Of a stretch of 64,000 nucleotides of DNA, positions 13,771-26,130 are shown piece by piece. A model generated the notes under the pieces. The model ran no database searches. It had not been told where the DNA came from and worked only from the letters and a program-made list of their open reading frames with translations. The position numbers and the translations under genes are program-made. The stretch's first letter is position 1. Every line of letters starts with the position of its first letter. Origin of the DNA: Psoroptes ovis (Eukaryota; Arthropoda; Arachnida; Sarcoptiformes; Psoroptidae); assembly GCA_002943765.1 (NCBI GenBank), contig PQWQ01000015.1, positions 744,001-808,000 of the forward strand. The letters run 5' to 3'.

Positions 13771-15447
13771 ATGCTATTTGAATTATTATTCGTATTCATC
13801 ATCAATTTCGATCATTTTTTTATGATCAATTGTTCAAGTAAATATAGTGATCCACATTTTATTGGTGATCGATATGTTATTACACATTTAATGGAATGGA
13901 AATATGATGATATCGGTGATGAATGTGAACGATTTCTAGGTCCATACGGTTATGGTGGTGTACAAGTATCACCGGTAAATGAACACGCTATTTTAGATCG
14001 ACGTCCATGGTTTGAACGTTATCAACCTGTCAGTTATGACATAAAAACACGCAGTGGTGATGAACAACAATTTCGTCGTATGGTGAAACGTTGTAATAAT
14101 GCTGGTGTGCGTATTTATGTTGATGTTGTGTTGAATCATATGACTGGAAGTCAATCAGGTAAATTGTGAGTTTTTTAAATTTTCAAATGGTATTATTATT
14201 GCCATAATAACAAAAGGTCGAGGAACAAATGGTCATTATTATGATGGTGACACATCGCAATATCCTGGCGTGCCATTTGGTCCACATGATTTTCATGGAC
14301 ATGAATCATGTTCAACCAATGATCTAGAAATTCATAATTTCACTGACCGTGTTGAAGTGAGAAATTGTCGTTTAGTAGGTCTAAGAGATTTAAAGCAACA
14401 ATCATATTATGTTAGAAAGAAGCAAATAAATTATTTAAATCGTTTGATTGATATTGGAGTTGCTGGATTTCGATCAGATGCTTCTACACATCAATGGCCA
14501 CAAGATTTACAATACATTTATTCTCGATTGAATAATTTGAATACTGAATATTTTCCCAAAAATTCTCGCCCATTTATTTATCATGAAACAATTTACTACG
14601 GCGGAACGGGGATCAATTCCAAAGAATACACAACTTTAGGACGTATCATTGAATTCCGCTTTTATAAAGAAATCACTAATGTATTTCGTGGTAATAATCA
14701 ATTACATTGGCTCAGAAACTTTGGCACGGATTGGGGATTAGTCGCTGGTGATGATGCATTAGTTATGATAGACAGTCATGATCTTCGTGTTGGTCATACA
14801 GGAAAATTGGGTTTCAACATTAATTGTTTTGAAGCTAAATTATTGAAAGCATCAACCGCATTTATGCTAGCATGGAATTATGGCATTCCAAGAGTGATGA
14901 GCAGCTACTATTGGAATCAAATAATAAAAGTAATTATACCAATTATTTTAGAGGTCGATTCCATATTATTTTTTCAATTAATTAGGATGGAAAAGATATT
15001 AATGATTGGGTTGGACCACCAACTGATCGAAATGGTAATATTTTATCAGTGAAACCTAACCCTGATTTGACTTGTAATCGTGAATGGATATGTGAACATC
15101 GTTGGCGTCAAATTTATAATATGGTACGATTTAAATCGATTGTTGGTAATGAATCGATTAATAATTGGTGGGATAATGGTGATTATCAAATTGCATTCAG
15201 TCGTGGTGATCGTGGATTTATTGCATTTAATTTGCAAAAAAATAATCAAAATCTCCAACAACGTTTACAAACTGGCTTAAAAATGGGTAAATATTGTGAC
15301 ATAATAAGTGGTGATCGTATGAATAATAAATGTTCTGGAAAATCATTTTGGGTAGATCAAAATGGTTTTGCTGAAATTTTTATTGCACCAAATGAAATGG
15401 ATGCATTTGTTGCTTTTCATATTGATTCACGCGTAACCGAAGAATAG
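13771..15447 (+). CDS. alpha-amylase, copy 2 (closest to the classic group 4 mite allergen)
   Basis: Three exons join in phase: 13771-14158, 14217-14929, 14986-15447 (520 residues). A hydrophobic signal peptide (about residues 1-23, ending INCSS) precedes the mature start KYSDPHFIG, so the product should be secreted into the gut lumen. Catalytic residues are Asp217 (GFRSDASTHQWP), Glu253 (IYHE) and Asp318 (IDSHD). The chloride-site Arg355 (IPRVMSSY) is present, while the usual Asn two residues before the third catalytic Asp is Ser316. These features match what I recall of the dust mite group 4 allergen more closely than copy 1 does. The 58-bp first intron is absent from copy 1, and the second intron is shared. 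Confidence 0.93.
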
Positions 15448-16424
15448 TCAACAAATTTTTTTATTTAAGAAAGAATTTTGCTCAACTTTTTTGTACTTAA
15501 TTTTTCATAAAACAAGAAAGAAAAATCAATAAAATATATTTGATAAAAAAAAATCGATTCATTATCAAAAAATTTATAAATCAAAATCTTTAAAAATTTG
15601 AAAAATTTTATGAGAAAAAAAATTGTACTATTGATTCCCCTACTATTATCACTGTATCACGCTCCTCATTATGTTTGAAATCACATATAAGATTTGAAAA
15701 CTGTTGAGAAAAAATCCATATTTTCTTATATTGATTCAACCATTCAAAATGTGAATGATGTAAAACGATTGCGTGAGAAAAATAAAAAGATTTAAAACAT
15801 TGAAATCAATTAGAAAATAATGGGTGAAAGAAGAAAAAAAATTCTTTTCAATATTTTTATTTGAAAATCAATGAAAATGAAATTCATTTGACAATCATGT
15901 TTTGTTTTTGATTTTAATTTCTATTCTGAAAATTAAATGTCATTTTTATTATTTACAAATTTTTTGAACCGAAACTAAATTGATAATTTTTTTTTCTGTT
16001 GTTTTCATTAATTCAATTAGGCAAAATAAACAAAAATTAAAACAAATAATGATATTTTTGCGATATGTGATGTGTGTGTGTGTACGTGAAATTAATTGAA
16101 AACATTGGAAGGAAATGAGAGAGAGAAAAAAAAAGCGTAAATAACAATATTCAATTTAAATGCACACACACACATACACACACATAAATATATGAAAATA
16201 AATGATGATAATGAAGAACAATGATAATATGTAATGTATTTCCTTTGATTTTGGAAAATAAAATTTTCAATATTAAAAAGTTTTCATGTAAATAAATGAA
16301 AAATAATTGTATATTGTATTGTAATGTTTTATTTTTACAAAATTTCAAACCATCAAACATAATGAAAGCTTGAAATAATTTTAGATTTTATCATTTGAAA
16401 TTCAAATTTAATATTTACAATGAA
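15448..16424. other. AT-rich gap with a CA microsatellite
   Basis: Holds the amylase 3-prime UTR, a TG run near 16072-16084 and a (CA)n-type run near 16161-16184. No gene seen. The upstream end of the Rab-type gene may have an undetected exon here. Confidence 0.5.
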
Positions 16425-19241
16425 ATGATAATTTTTATATTTATCACATTTATTATTGTGCTAAAATTATCTTTTATTTTACTATTATTAACATCGGAAA
16501 ATTGTCAAAAAATTCCAAACAAAATGCTGACCGATTCCATAATGAATGATAGAAAATGTCAGAATGATATACAAAATGAAAATATCACTGATAGTTATGA
16601 TTCTCAGCTCAATCATCAACGATTACGAAGAAAAAGATTTTTAAATAAAAATAGCAATTTATCATTGAAAAGAAATGCAGTCTATTTCGATGAAATTGAT
16701 CAAAGGTGATTGATAATTTATTTGAAAAATGATTCATCTCTTATTCACGTTCTATTGTACAGTTTCCATAATAAATCAATCCAAAAATCATTTGATGCTC
16801 AAACAAAATCAATCGAATCGAAGGATAATCATGAAAATGAGAACATTATTGAAAAGGTATGTGAAAACTTTGATCAGAAATCAATATGTATAGCATTGTG
16901 TATTTTTTTCGATTTTGTTCTTATTTCCGTCAACAACACCGATAACCGTCAATTTAATGGCAAAAAAAGGAGCAAATAAATTCAGCTGACATAATAGATA
17001 ATGGAAATGATGGTCATTATGAAATAAATGATAAAGAAGAAATATCATCGATGAATAGTAAGGAAATTGACAATAACAATGGACAATGTAGAAATTATTT
17101 AACAGTTATGAATCATCATAATGATTATAATGGAAATGATGAAAATTCTGTTCAAAATGATGGATGTAAAATCATCGATAATCAAACTTCGAAGAAATCA
17201 ATGAAATTATTGGAAACGGCAACAACAAAAGCAACAGCGGCGACTAAAACCATTCCTGATAAAATAATTGAAATAAATTTCGATAACAAACAAACGATTC
17301 AAAACAAAAAGAATTCTAATGCTAACACTGATGATGAAATTCATGCAATAATACAAAATAATGATATTATTGATAAATCAATTAATCTTTCAATGAATTC
17401 AGCCAATGAATGTTCATGTGATGTTCATTCTAAAATTAGTATCAATTCAAATGATTTACAAAAATTGTATAGAGAAATCCAAAGTTTAAGGTTAGTTTGC
17501 TAGTCATTATCATCTCTATTATTGCTTATTATTGATAAATAACTCTTGAATAATTTAATTTTCGTTTGTTTCTCATTTTTTATTTTACTATTGTTTGCTA
17601 GATTTATATATTTCTTTATATTTATTTATCATTATCATTATTATTATTTTCTTTTCTTTTTTTTTGACTCAATAGAAAAATAAATTTGAAATTAGAACAT
17701 AAAAATTACTCATTACAAGAACAAATTTTCAATATGATAAAGGAAGAATCGATATTAAATTTAATTTCACAAAAACGTAATATAAATGAACATAGTAAAT
17801 TGAATAAAAATAAATTAAGATCTAATTCTTTGATTGAAAATTTTATATCAAAAAATTGGTTACTTTCAATGGATAATAATGATCGTCTAAGGAATGCAAA
17901 TAATAATAGTCTAGGCCTCCAACAGCAAAATGAAAGTATGCAGAATTCTAAGAAAAAATTACAATCACAAGAGATAATGGAGATTCGTCGAAAATTATTT
18001 TCTTTTCGCCAACATGATACATTTGTTTCAGATTGCTTACAATTATCATCTATCGAAAATAATGATAAAACAGCACAACATTTGGATAATAATGGAAATG
18101 GAAATAGAAAAGAAAATTCTAGCAAAGTTCAAAAAAATAGACCAATTAAAATATCAAGACAATTGTCATTCGAAGATAATAATGACAATGACAATTTAAA
18201 TGTTGATAATTTTAGTGAACAAAAAGAAAATTTTGAAAATTCTATTGAGAATAAATCATTATTATCGAAACATCATTCGTTTGACGTACAAAAACAGTTA
18301 CGATATAATCCATTCGATCAAAATGAAATTATTGAAACAAATCGAAATGCGAAATCTACTGATGAAATTGTCGGCAATGATTATTATTATAATCATAGAA
18401 AAATTATAATAAATGAATTCGATTGTGTTGGTAAATTGTGATAATTGATTGACATTCATGTTTGTTAACAATTTTTGATTCTTTTTCAACAAAAAAAAAA
18501 TTAGTTCGAATGCAATCCAAGCAAGAAGACCGAGTGGCATCGAAAAAGACATACAAATTGATCATGATCGGAGATTCGACAGTTGGTAAAACATCGCTTA
18601 TCAATCGTATAAGGACGGGAACATTTCAATCAGATCCATGTCCCACTATTGGTATTGATTTTCAGGTTTGATTCTTTTTTTCGTTGATAAAAAAATGCAT
18701 ATGAATTAATTTTTATCTATAAAAAAAATCGAAGACCATTCAGTTAAAAATTGATGATGAATATTATGATCTTCAATTATGGGATACAGCAGGACAAGAA
18801 CGATATCATTCAATAACAAGAAATTATTATCGTCGCGTCGATGCCATTTGTATGGTGTTTGACATAAGTAATGAGAAAACTTTTTTAAATATACGCAATT
18901 GGCTTAAATCGATTGAAGAAACATTGATCGAACCGATTCCATTGTTATTGATCGGAAATAAATGTGATTTACGATATACAAAGAATTTAGACAAATTCAA
19001 TTTCATATCTCGAAAATCAGCAATTGATTTAGCCAATGAAATCGGTCCGAATTGTATATTCATGGAAACAAGTAGTAAAACTGGATATGATGTTGATAAT
19101 GTGATGATTATTGCAATAAAAATGATTCTGAATGAAAAGAAGAAAATAGGCAAAAAATGCAGCAAAGATAATGAAACCATTACACCAAAAGTTTGGTCAC
19201 AAACATTGAATAATTATATGAACAGAACTAAATGTTGCTGA
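16425..19241 (+). CDS. long Rab-type small GTPase (RASEF/Rab44-like layout)
   Basis: Six exons can be joined in phase: 16425-16705, 16763-16856, 16970-17490, 17676-18430, 18505-18665, 18735-19241 (772 residues). The C-terminal third is a complete Rab domain: P-loop GDSTVGKT at 573-580, switch II WDTAGQERYHS, NKCD, SSK, and a terminal Cys-Cys for geranylgeranylation. The preceding 550 residues are Asn/Lys-rich with a coiled-coil-like stretch across the exon 3/4 join (LQKLYREIQSLR, then KINLKLEHKNYSLQEQI). Long Rabs of the RASEF class have coiled coils ahead of the GTPase and act in vesicle traffic. No EF hands are visible. Odd: exon 1 begins with a strongly hydrophobic segment (MIIFIFITFIIVLK) and contains a furin-like RLRRKR, unlike a cytosolic Rab. 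Exon 1 may belong to another gene. The acceptor at 16970 lacks a pyrimidine tract. Confidence 0.72.
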
Positions 19242-19488
19242 ATAGGGAAAATTGATTTTAATTAAAGAATTTAAATTGAATTAATTTAAAATGAAAGTTT
19301 TAAACGAATTATTTTGCAAAAAATACCAAAAAAAAAAAAAAAAAAAAATTCAATCAATTGATTATTAATAATGTATGCTTCATATTATTATTTATAAAAA
19401 GGGTTTCCATCTTTTGATTGAAATTCGAAACAATTAATTCACCATTTCAAAGACAAATCAACACTTAAATTTTACATTATTCAAAACA

Positions 19489-22400
19489 TTAGATGGCTAT
19501 TTGATGGAGAGTAAATTCTTGATGACAAGTCAATCCAGGTATCGCAGCATTTGATGGTTTTAATTGATTGTTGTAGAAAAAAATAATACGGTCGGCACGT
19601 GAACGTCGATTTTGGAATGGATTCGATCGTAACCATAAAATGATGAATGCAATTAAACGATAGGTAATAATATTGACAGATAACATTAGAATAGCGAACA
19701 TTAAATTATCTTGTTCATGCATTAAATTCAATCTGTATAATACTGCTTGTAATTGTTTGTGACCACAACGATTGAAACCATATTCAAAAAGAATCAAAGC
19801 TTCGAATGCGAAACGGAATGGTGTGAAATTTGAAATGAATTGATAGACATAATGCAGACGATGGATAGGAGTTGCTGAATTGCTCAATAAAACGGATAAT
19901 ATACTTAGGCCAACAAAATATGCAATAAGTGTCGAAAAATCACCGGAAGCAATGATTGCCAATAGATATCCAGCACCTTGCAATGCTAAAGAACTTAATA
20001 TTAATATGCCAACAATTTTATAATAAATGCCAGGTCTTATTGCTTCATAAATATTTATTTCATGGACAAATACGAATGTGACAAAAAATAAAGGCAATAT
20101 TTCGACAAGAATTTTCATTATGTAAAATGCGCCAGTACTATACCATCCTATATTTCAATAATTAGAATAAAAAAGCGAAAATTCAACAAAATCTTACATA
20201 CCATTACGATGCTCATTGATGAAATAAACGAAATCTTTTGAAAACATCAAAGCACTTTGTAACATTATCAGATTCAAGAACATATTGAGGTATGCTACTG
20301 TGTAAGCGAAATTTGTTCTTAGATCCTTTTCTTCGATTATTTGTTCTTCGGTGCGTCGACAAGTATTGTTGAAATCATCTTCAAGATTGATGCAACCACT
20401 CGGTAATGCGATTTTCGGATCGAATATTAAACCCATTACCATACCATCAGCAAAAATACCAAATGGAAATATTAATAAATGAATCCATTGAAATCCGCGA
20501 ATGAAATAGCAATAACGTAATATTAATATCCAAATGGAACGCAATGAGAATCTAGTACGATTGTTTGGGATTCCATTCAAAACTAATTGAGTTTCGCTTG
20601 TCAAATCGTTCATATTATTTTTGTTGAGTAATTTAATATTCGTAGCTTCCACCAAAGTCTTCACCTGTTGATCAGTATGCTTTAAACATGAATATTTTAT
20701 CAATTCTTCAATAGGAAAGATTTTCTTCTCTTCCTCATTTTTCAATAAATTTTGTTTTGCGAGAAATCGTCCAATTTCATTTGGACGTCCAGAATATACA
20801 CAAACACCACCTTTGGCCAGCACATAAACATCATCGAACATCATCAATACATCGGTATTCGGTTGATGAATCGATGTTATTATGCAAAGATTATGCAAAC
20901 GTGACAATTTACGTAAACATGCAGTTACCACAACAGATGAACTGGAATCTAATCCACTTGTTGGCTCATCAATACATATCAAATTTGGCATTCGTAGTGA
21001 TGTAAGCTCAATGCCCAGTGCAAGACGTTTTCTTTGACCACCAGAGCAACGATCAACCATTGTATCTTTAGCCTCATCAAGATCTAATTCATTTAATATA
21101 TTTAAGGCAATACTTTCATGGTCAACTTCTTTTCCTTCGCTCACGTTCTTTAATCGAGAGGCAAATATTAGCAATTGTTTAGCTGTCATTCCAGGCATTA
21201 AATGACCGGAAACTTCTTGTGTGATATAACATGTTCGCGTTGGAGTATATTTACTAAGATAAAATTCACTTTCAACATTTAATCGTGTTTTTGATCGACC
21301 GTTCAATACTTTTAATAGTGATGTTTTGCCAGCACCACTTGGTCCCATCAAAGCATTTAATGTGCCAAAGCGAAATTGTCCATTCAGATCGCGCAAAATC
21401 AGCTTTGATTCTTTAGCATCTTTAGACGAGCGGATTTCATAGAATGATTTCGAAGCAAACAATGTTACTGATCGCCAGGCTACAATCATTTTTTCCCTTG
21501 AAAAATTCTCGAATTCAATCTCATTGTCATCTTTATTTCGTGAAATTCGATCCAAATCAATAATGGTCTTTTCAGGTAATTCTAAAATATCCGAGTAATA
21601 AATTGGCTTCAATTCTTTGTCAAACGATTGATGAAAATACTTTTTATTAATTTTCAAACTGAAACGAATAATCATAAGGACGAATGTAATAATACGAACA
21701 TATAGAATAATCAATAATGTTTTTGATACATCACTGTATATGTTCTTTGGATCGATACCGAAATCTTCAATAACGAATGATATTTCAGTGTCTTCATCGC
21801 ATCGATCTATTCCATAAGCAGCATAAATCAGTCCATTTGTTATCGGTTTGATTGGTAAAATTTTAGACAACACATTGAGAAGAGCATTTTTATCTCCAAA
21901 TGAAAACATGTAACCAGTACAAAATGTTATTACGTTTATGATAGTGAGACCACCAAGTATTGCCACTTCAGAATATCCTAATGATACTAAACTTAAAACG
22001 TGTCCACAACTTTGTAGATATATTGCGAAAATCCATATGTAGAATACAAAATGACCAAATCGAAACCAATTCATTTGATTATCATCTATATAAGTGTGAT
22101 CAACAAAAAAATATACTGCGGCAGCCATATACACAGACGTTATCGTTAATTCAATCAAACGTATAATAACGAATGACCAATAGAAAACACCCATACTGTA
22201 CCATTCTATCGACGATTTGAAAAAAAAAATTTAATTGGTCCCTTTGAAACATAATAATACATACGATTACTATGTTCATTGTTGAATACTTTTAAAATGG
22301 GCATGAATGATATACTTGATATACAAATTATTGACATGCCAATAATTGCTATCATATATGCTTGATAAATCTGATATTCATCACTAAATGTTTGAGCATT

Positions 22401-23735
22401 CAAACGATCACTACATGTATAGTTAAACATTGATTCTTCATCCATATGCAATGAATAGCAGGTATCGACTCTAATCATACGTCGATCAAACAACGTTGAT
22501 GTCATGAAAAAAATTGCAGCATAGAAAATTGCTTGAAAAAATAATTTCCGATATTCAGCAATAAATACAATATTGAACATACGTCTTAATTGCAGAAAAA
22601 AATCTGAGATTGAAAAATTTTGTTTTGGATTTTCAATACCTCTGGACATGAATCTTAATTTCGATATAATTTCATCGCTTAATCTAAAACTTTCTTGTTC
22701 ATTAATCAGTGTTCGATTTGCCAATAATCGTACATTTGTATCATTAATACCTTAATTAAGAAAAATATCAGTTTAGATTATTATAGAATAAATTATAATA
22801 CCTTGACATGCTATTTCTAGGAAAATTTCGATAGGAGGCTGTTGAAAATCGTCTAATTTTTTCAAAATTCCATTATCAATGATTGTTTGATTTAACGTTT
22901 TTCTCAGATTCGTTGGACTATCAGAATAGATACAAACACCACCTTTGGCCAATATGTAGAGTTTATCGAACAATGATAATATTTCAGAATTTGGTGCATG
23001 AATTGAACATAAAATTGTCATATTGCCATCAACAATCAATCTTCTAAGACATTGCATAACCAATAATGCTGCGTGACTATCTAAACCAGTCGTTGGTTCA
23101 TCGATGAATAAAAATGTTGGTTTTTTCAATGACATTAATTCTTGTGCGATTGCTATACGACGTTGTTCACCACCGGAACACTTTTCAAATGGTGTTTCCA
23201 AAATCGTTTCATCAAGTAACAATTGTTTTAAAACCGATTGTAAATGTCGATAAAATTGATTAGATTGACCAGGATTTTTGAAACAGAATGCATAATATAA
23301 TACTTGACGTACAGTCATTCCACCAATAATTGTTTCATGAACATGTTGTCGAATGAAACGTATTGAATGATCAGATGATTTTCTTAAATAAATTTCAGAA
23401 TCATCCGATAAACCTGAATTAATTGCACCATTCAAACAATTCAATAATGTGGTTTTACCAGCACCACTTGGTCCAAGAAATCCATTCAAAGTATTACAAT
23501 TAAGATGGCCATTTAAACGATTTAAAATGATTTTTTCATTGCTACGTGCGTTGAAACACTTGAAATTAAACCAATTGTTCGACACACTATATTGAAGATT
23601 TTTCCACACAAGTGACACATTTTCATCAATTTTTGTCGATTCTAATCTATTTGAATGATTTGATTTAGTTTCAATCGATAAAAATGATGATGATAGAGGC
23701 ATTAAATTATTATTGTTTGCAAAATTACGATTCAT
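19489..23735 (-). CDS. full-size ABCG-family ABC transporter (NBD-TMD-NBD-TMD)
   Basis: Four exons, 23735-22802, 22750-22265, 22205-20202 and 20147-19489, join in phase to 1360 residues. NBD1 has Walker A GPSGAGKT (88-95), signature CSGGE (186-190), Walker B with D-loop IDEPTTGLD (211-219) and SIHAPN. NBD2 has Walker A GPSGAGKT (761-768), signature CSGGQ (from 860), IDEPTSGLD (from 885) and SIHQPN. Each ATPase domain precedes a six-helix membrane domain, the reverse order typical of ABCG. The second half of TMD1, the linker, NBD2 and the start of TMD2 lie in one uninterrupted 2-kb exon, so this is not two neighbouring half genes. Animal ABCG proteins are, to my knowledge, normally half transporters that dimerise. 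Introns sit at matching places in both halves (before WYSMG and WYSTG), arguing for internal duplication. Both ATP sites look canonical. Substrate unknown. Confidence 0.9.
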
Positions 23736-24197
23736 TATGATAAAAAATATTCATTGTATCATGTGTTCAAATTGCAATTTAACCACAATTAATGAGCTTT
23801 TCAATTTTGTTTTTATTTTTATTCAATTTATTTTCAAACAAAATGAATGTTCACAAAAAAAATCGCAAGTGCAATCTTTGCAGCAAAAAGCTGTCAAAAT
23901 TGTCGAATAGAATGATGAATTATTTTTCGAAAGAATATGTTATGATAAGTTTTTATTATTTAAACATCGAGACATCAAAATATTTTTGATTATTGAATGA
24001 ATTTTGATAAGAGAAAAAAACTTTGAATATCCTGTCAAAGTTATTGATTAAAAATTTACATTGAAAACAAATAATAGAAATATTGATTAGATTTCACTGG
24101 TTTTTTTTTCAAATTTTTATTTATTCAATCTTAAATGGTGAAAAAAATAATCTTAAGGCTATTTAATTACAAACATTGTTGAAATATTCAATCAAAT
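23736..24197. other. spacer between the ABCG and Tudor genes
   Basis: AT-rich. Probably holds the ABCG promoter and the 3-prime UTR of the Tudor-type gene, since both are on the minus strand. No gene seen. Confidence 0.55.
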
Positions 24198-25661
24198 TCA
24201 CGAACTGAACTCAGCTAAATCATTTTCGATTAGGTAATCATTAACATGAACATTTTTAGCAATCATTATACAATCGATGTGATATTTTTCGCTATCAAAG
24301 TCAATCACAATAATTTCAACTTTTTCGAAATCAACCAGTTCTTGTATTTTCATTTGTAATTCAAAGGAAAATTTTTCGTCATCATTTTTAGGTTTAATGC
24401 CTTTTCAAATTTTGATGCAACAAGAAAAAATTAAAATTTATGAATATGAATGAAAGAATAAGAAAATTACCATGAAGAGAAGCACGAACAGAACGAGCTG
24501 GAAATTTCGCAAGTTCATCGGGCAACTCAAATAATTTTGATGAAGTGTATGAGTATATCATTCCTTTGTCAATTTCAAAACATTGATATTCGTTCAATGC
24601 CCTATCATAAGATAGTACTAATACACGCAAATGAGGATTTCGATGATGTTCACCAATAGCACCATACATTTTTCCGATTATTGGTTTATCACAATCGTTT
24701 TTCATTGAAATTTTATCACTGTTGGCGAAAGACTTTAATTTCATTTTAAATTCTTTATAATCGGAATCTGGTATAAAATTGACGAAAAAATCCTTAGGAG
24801 AAATAATTTCTTTCAATTTCATCTGAATAGGTGTTGGTTCTTGAAGTAAAGGATTTGCCACTATTGAAGACTGAAATGATGGTGTTGATGATGATATCGA
24901 TTTAGCAACCTCATCTCCATCAATTTTGGACATTTTTTCATTGTTTTCACAGACATCATTTGATTCACCTCGAATTTTATTCATTATGAATTCTGTTAGA
25001 CTGATTGAATTACCATTATCACTGCAATAAATTTTACCATCAATTAGATCAAAATTATTATCTATGATCTCGACAAAGAATTTTTCTTTTTCAATGACCA
25101 AGGCTTCAACTTCAGAAATGATTTTTCCTTTGTTAGAACTATTTTTGAACAATTTATCGTCTTCATAATCAAATTTCAAACTGACACGAAAACCTTGTAC
25201 GGGTAATTTCAAGAATTCTGGATTATCATTGAGGAATAGATCATTTTCATCGACAATAAGCTCGAATCCACAATCCAAAATTAATACAAGATACTGAAAA
25301 GAAATCATGATTAAGCTTTATAGAAATAAATCTTTCGAAAAACGAAAAAAACCTTTTGAGCTGTGAATAAATCAATTAACTTGACACGATAATAAACATT
25401 GGTTTTCCGATGACAATAAATAAAGAGATAATTTTTACGTTGTTTTGTATTTGTTCGATTGATATAGATTTTATTCAATTTATTATCATAATAATTGACC
25501 ATTTTGGCCATAAATTCAGCAAACGAATCTTTATATTTAGCAAATTGTATAAATATTTCATTTTGATTAATAAATTTTGTTATAAAACATGGAATCATTT
25601 TATCATCGGATGATGGTATTTGTTCGTGTATCAGACAAGATAAATGCAATTCGGTAGACAT
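24198..25661 (-). CDS. Tudor-domain-like protein
   Basis: Three exons, 25661-25353, 25293-24471 and 24400-24198, join in phase to 444 residues. The C-terminal half contains a Tudor-like block starting GKMYGAIGEHHRNPHLRVLV, continuing through LSYDRALNEYQCFEID and ending in FPARSVRASLHG, the pattern of extended Tudor domains that bind methylated arginine on piRNA-pathway proteins. A second, more degenerate unit spans exons 1 and 2 (YYRVKLIDLF through LILDCGFELIV and LPVQGFRVSL). The last exon adds an acidic tail with VEIIVIDFDSEKY. The donor of exon 1 (AAG|GTTTTT) is weak, but phase and protein continuity support it. A germline or piRNA role is an inference from the family. Aromatic-cage residues were not verified by alignment. 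Confidence 0.7.
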
Positions 25662-25873
25662 TTCAACTAGATTACTTGATATTTCTGATTTTTTTAATTT
25701 AAATTACAAATCAAAACTTTGAAACACATGGACCAAATATCGAATTTCAAAATTAAATGCATTCTTCATATACACACAAACCAAGTGCAGGAAATTCAAA
25801 AATAAAATGTAAAATGTTGCGGGGTGAACCCTGTTGAGTTGAAATAGTTGGCCAGGTGCAAATAGCCACCTCA

Positions 25874-25909
25874 TATATAAACGAGTACACTCCAGCCATC
25901 TAGTCATTG
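25874..25909 (+). promoter_or_regulatory. TATA box and possible initiator of the CD36-like gene
   Basis: TATATAA at 25874-25880 is followed 24-30 bases later by TCATTG (25904), a plausible initiator, inside a locally GC-richer patch (about 25817-25910). A start here would give a 5-prime leader of about 225 bases to the ATG at 26131. A 70-codon minus-strand frame covers the same patch, but it looks non-coding. Confidence 0.35.
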
Positions 25910-26130
25910 TTCTCAATTGTCTTGCCTATGCAACATGAAATTTTAAAATTCAAAATTTTGTTTAAAAAAAAATTCAAATTTTTTTCAAAAAAAAAAAAAA
26001 AAAATTAGTCATGGTAACCAAAGAAGAAAAACAAAATGACATTGAGGCAAACAGTGATCAATTTTGACAATGAAAATTTTATTTTCTTTCATTTTTTATT
26101 TTTTTTGTTTGATACATTTTATTTTAAACA

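Noticed and set aside
19489..23735. Two adjacent half ABCG transporter genes
   Set aside because: TMD1 and NBD2 are continuous in one long exon and all four exons join in phase, so a single full-size gene fits better.
25704..25916. Minus-strand 70-codon frame in a GC-richer patch
   Set aside because: Overlaps the putative TATA box and leader of the CD36-like gene, has no family features, and lies directly upstream of the Tudor gene without usable splice sites.
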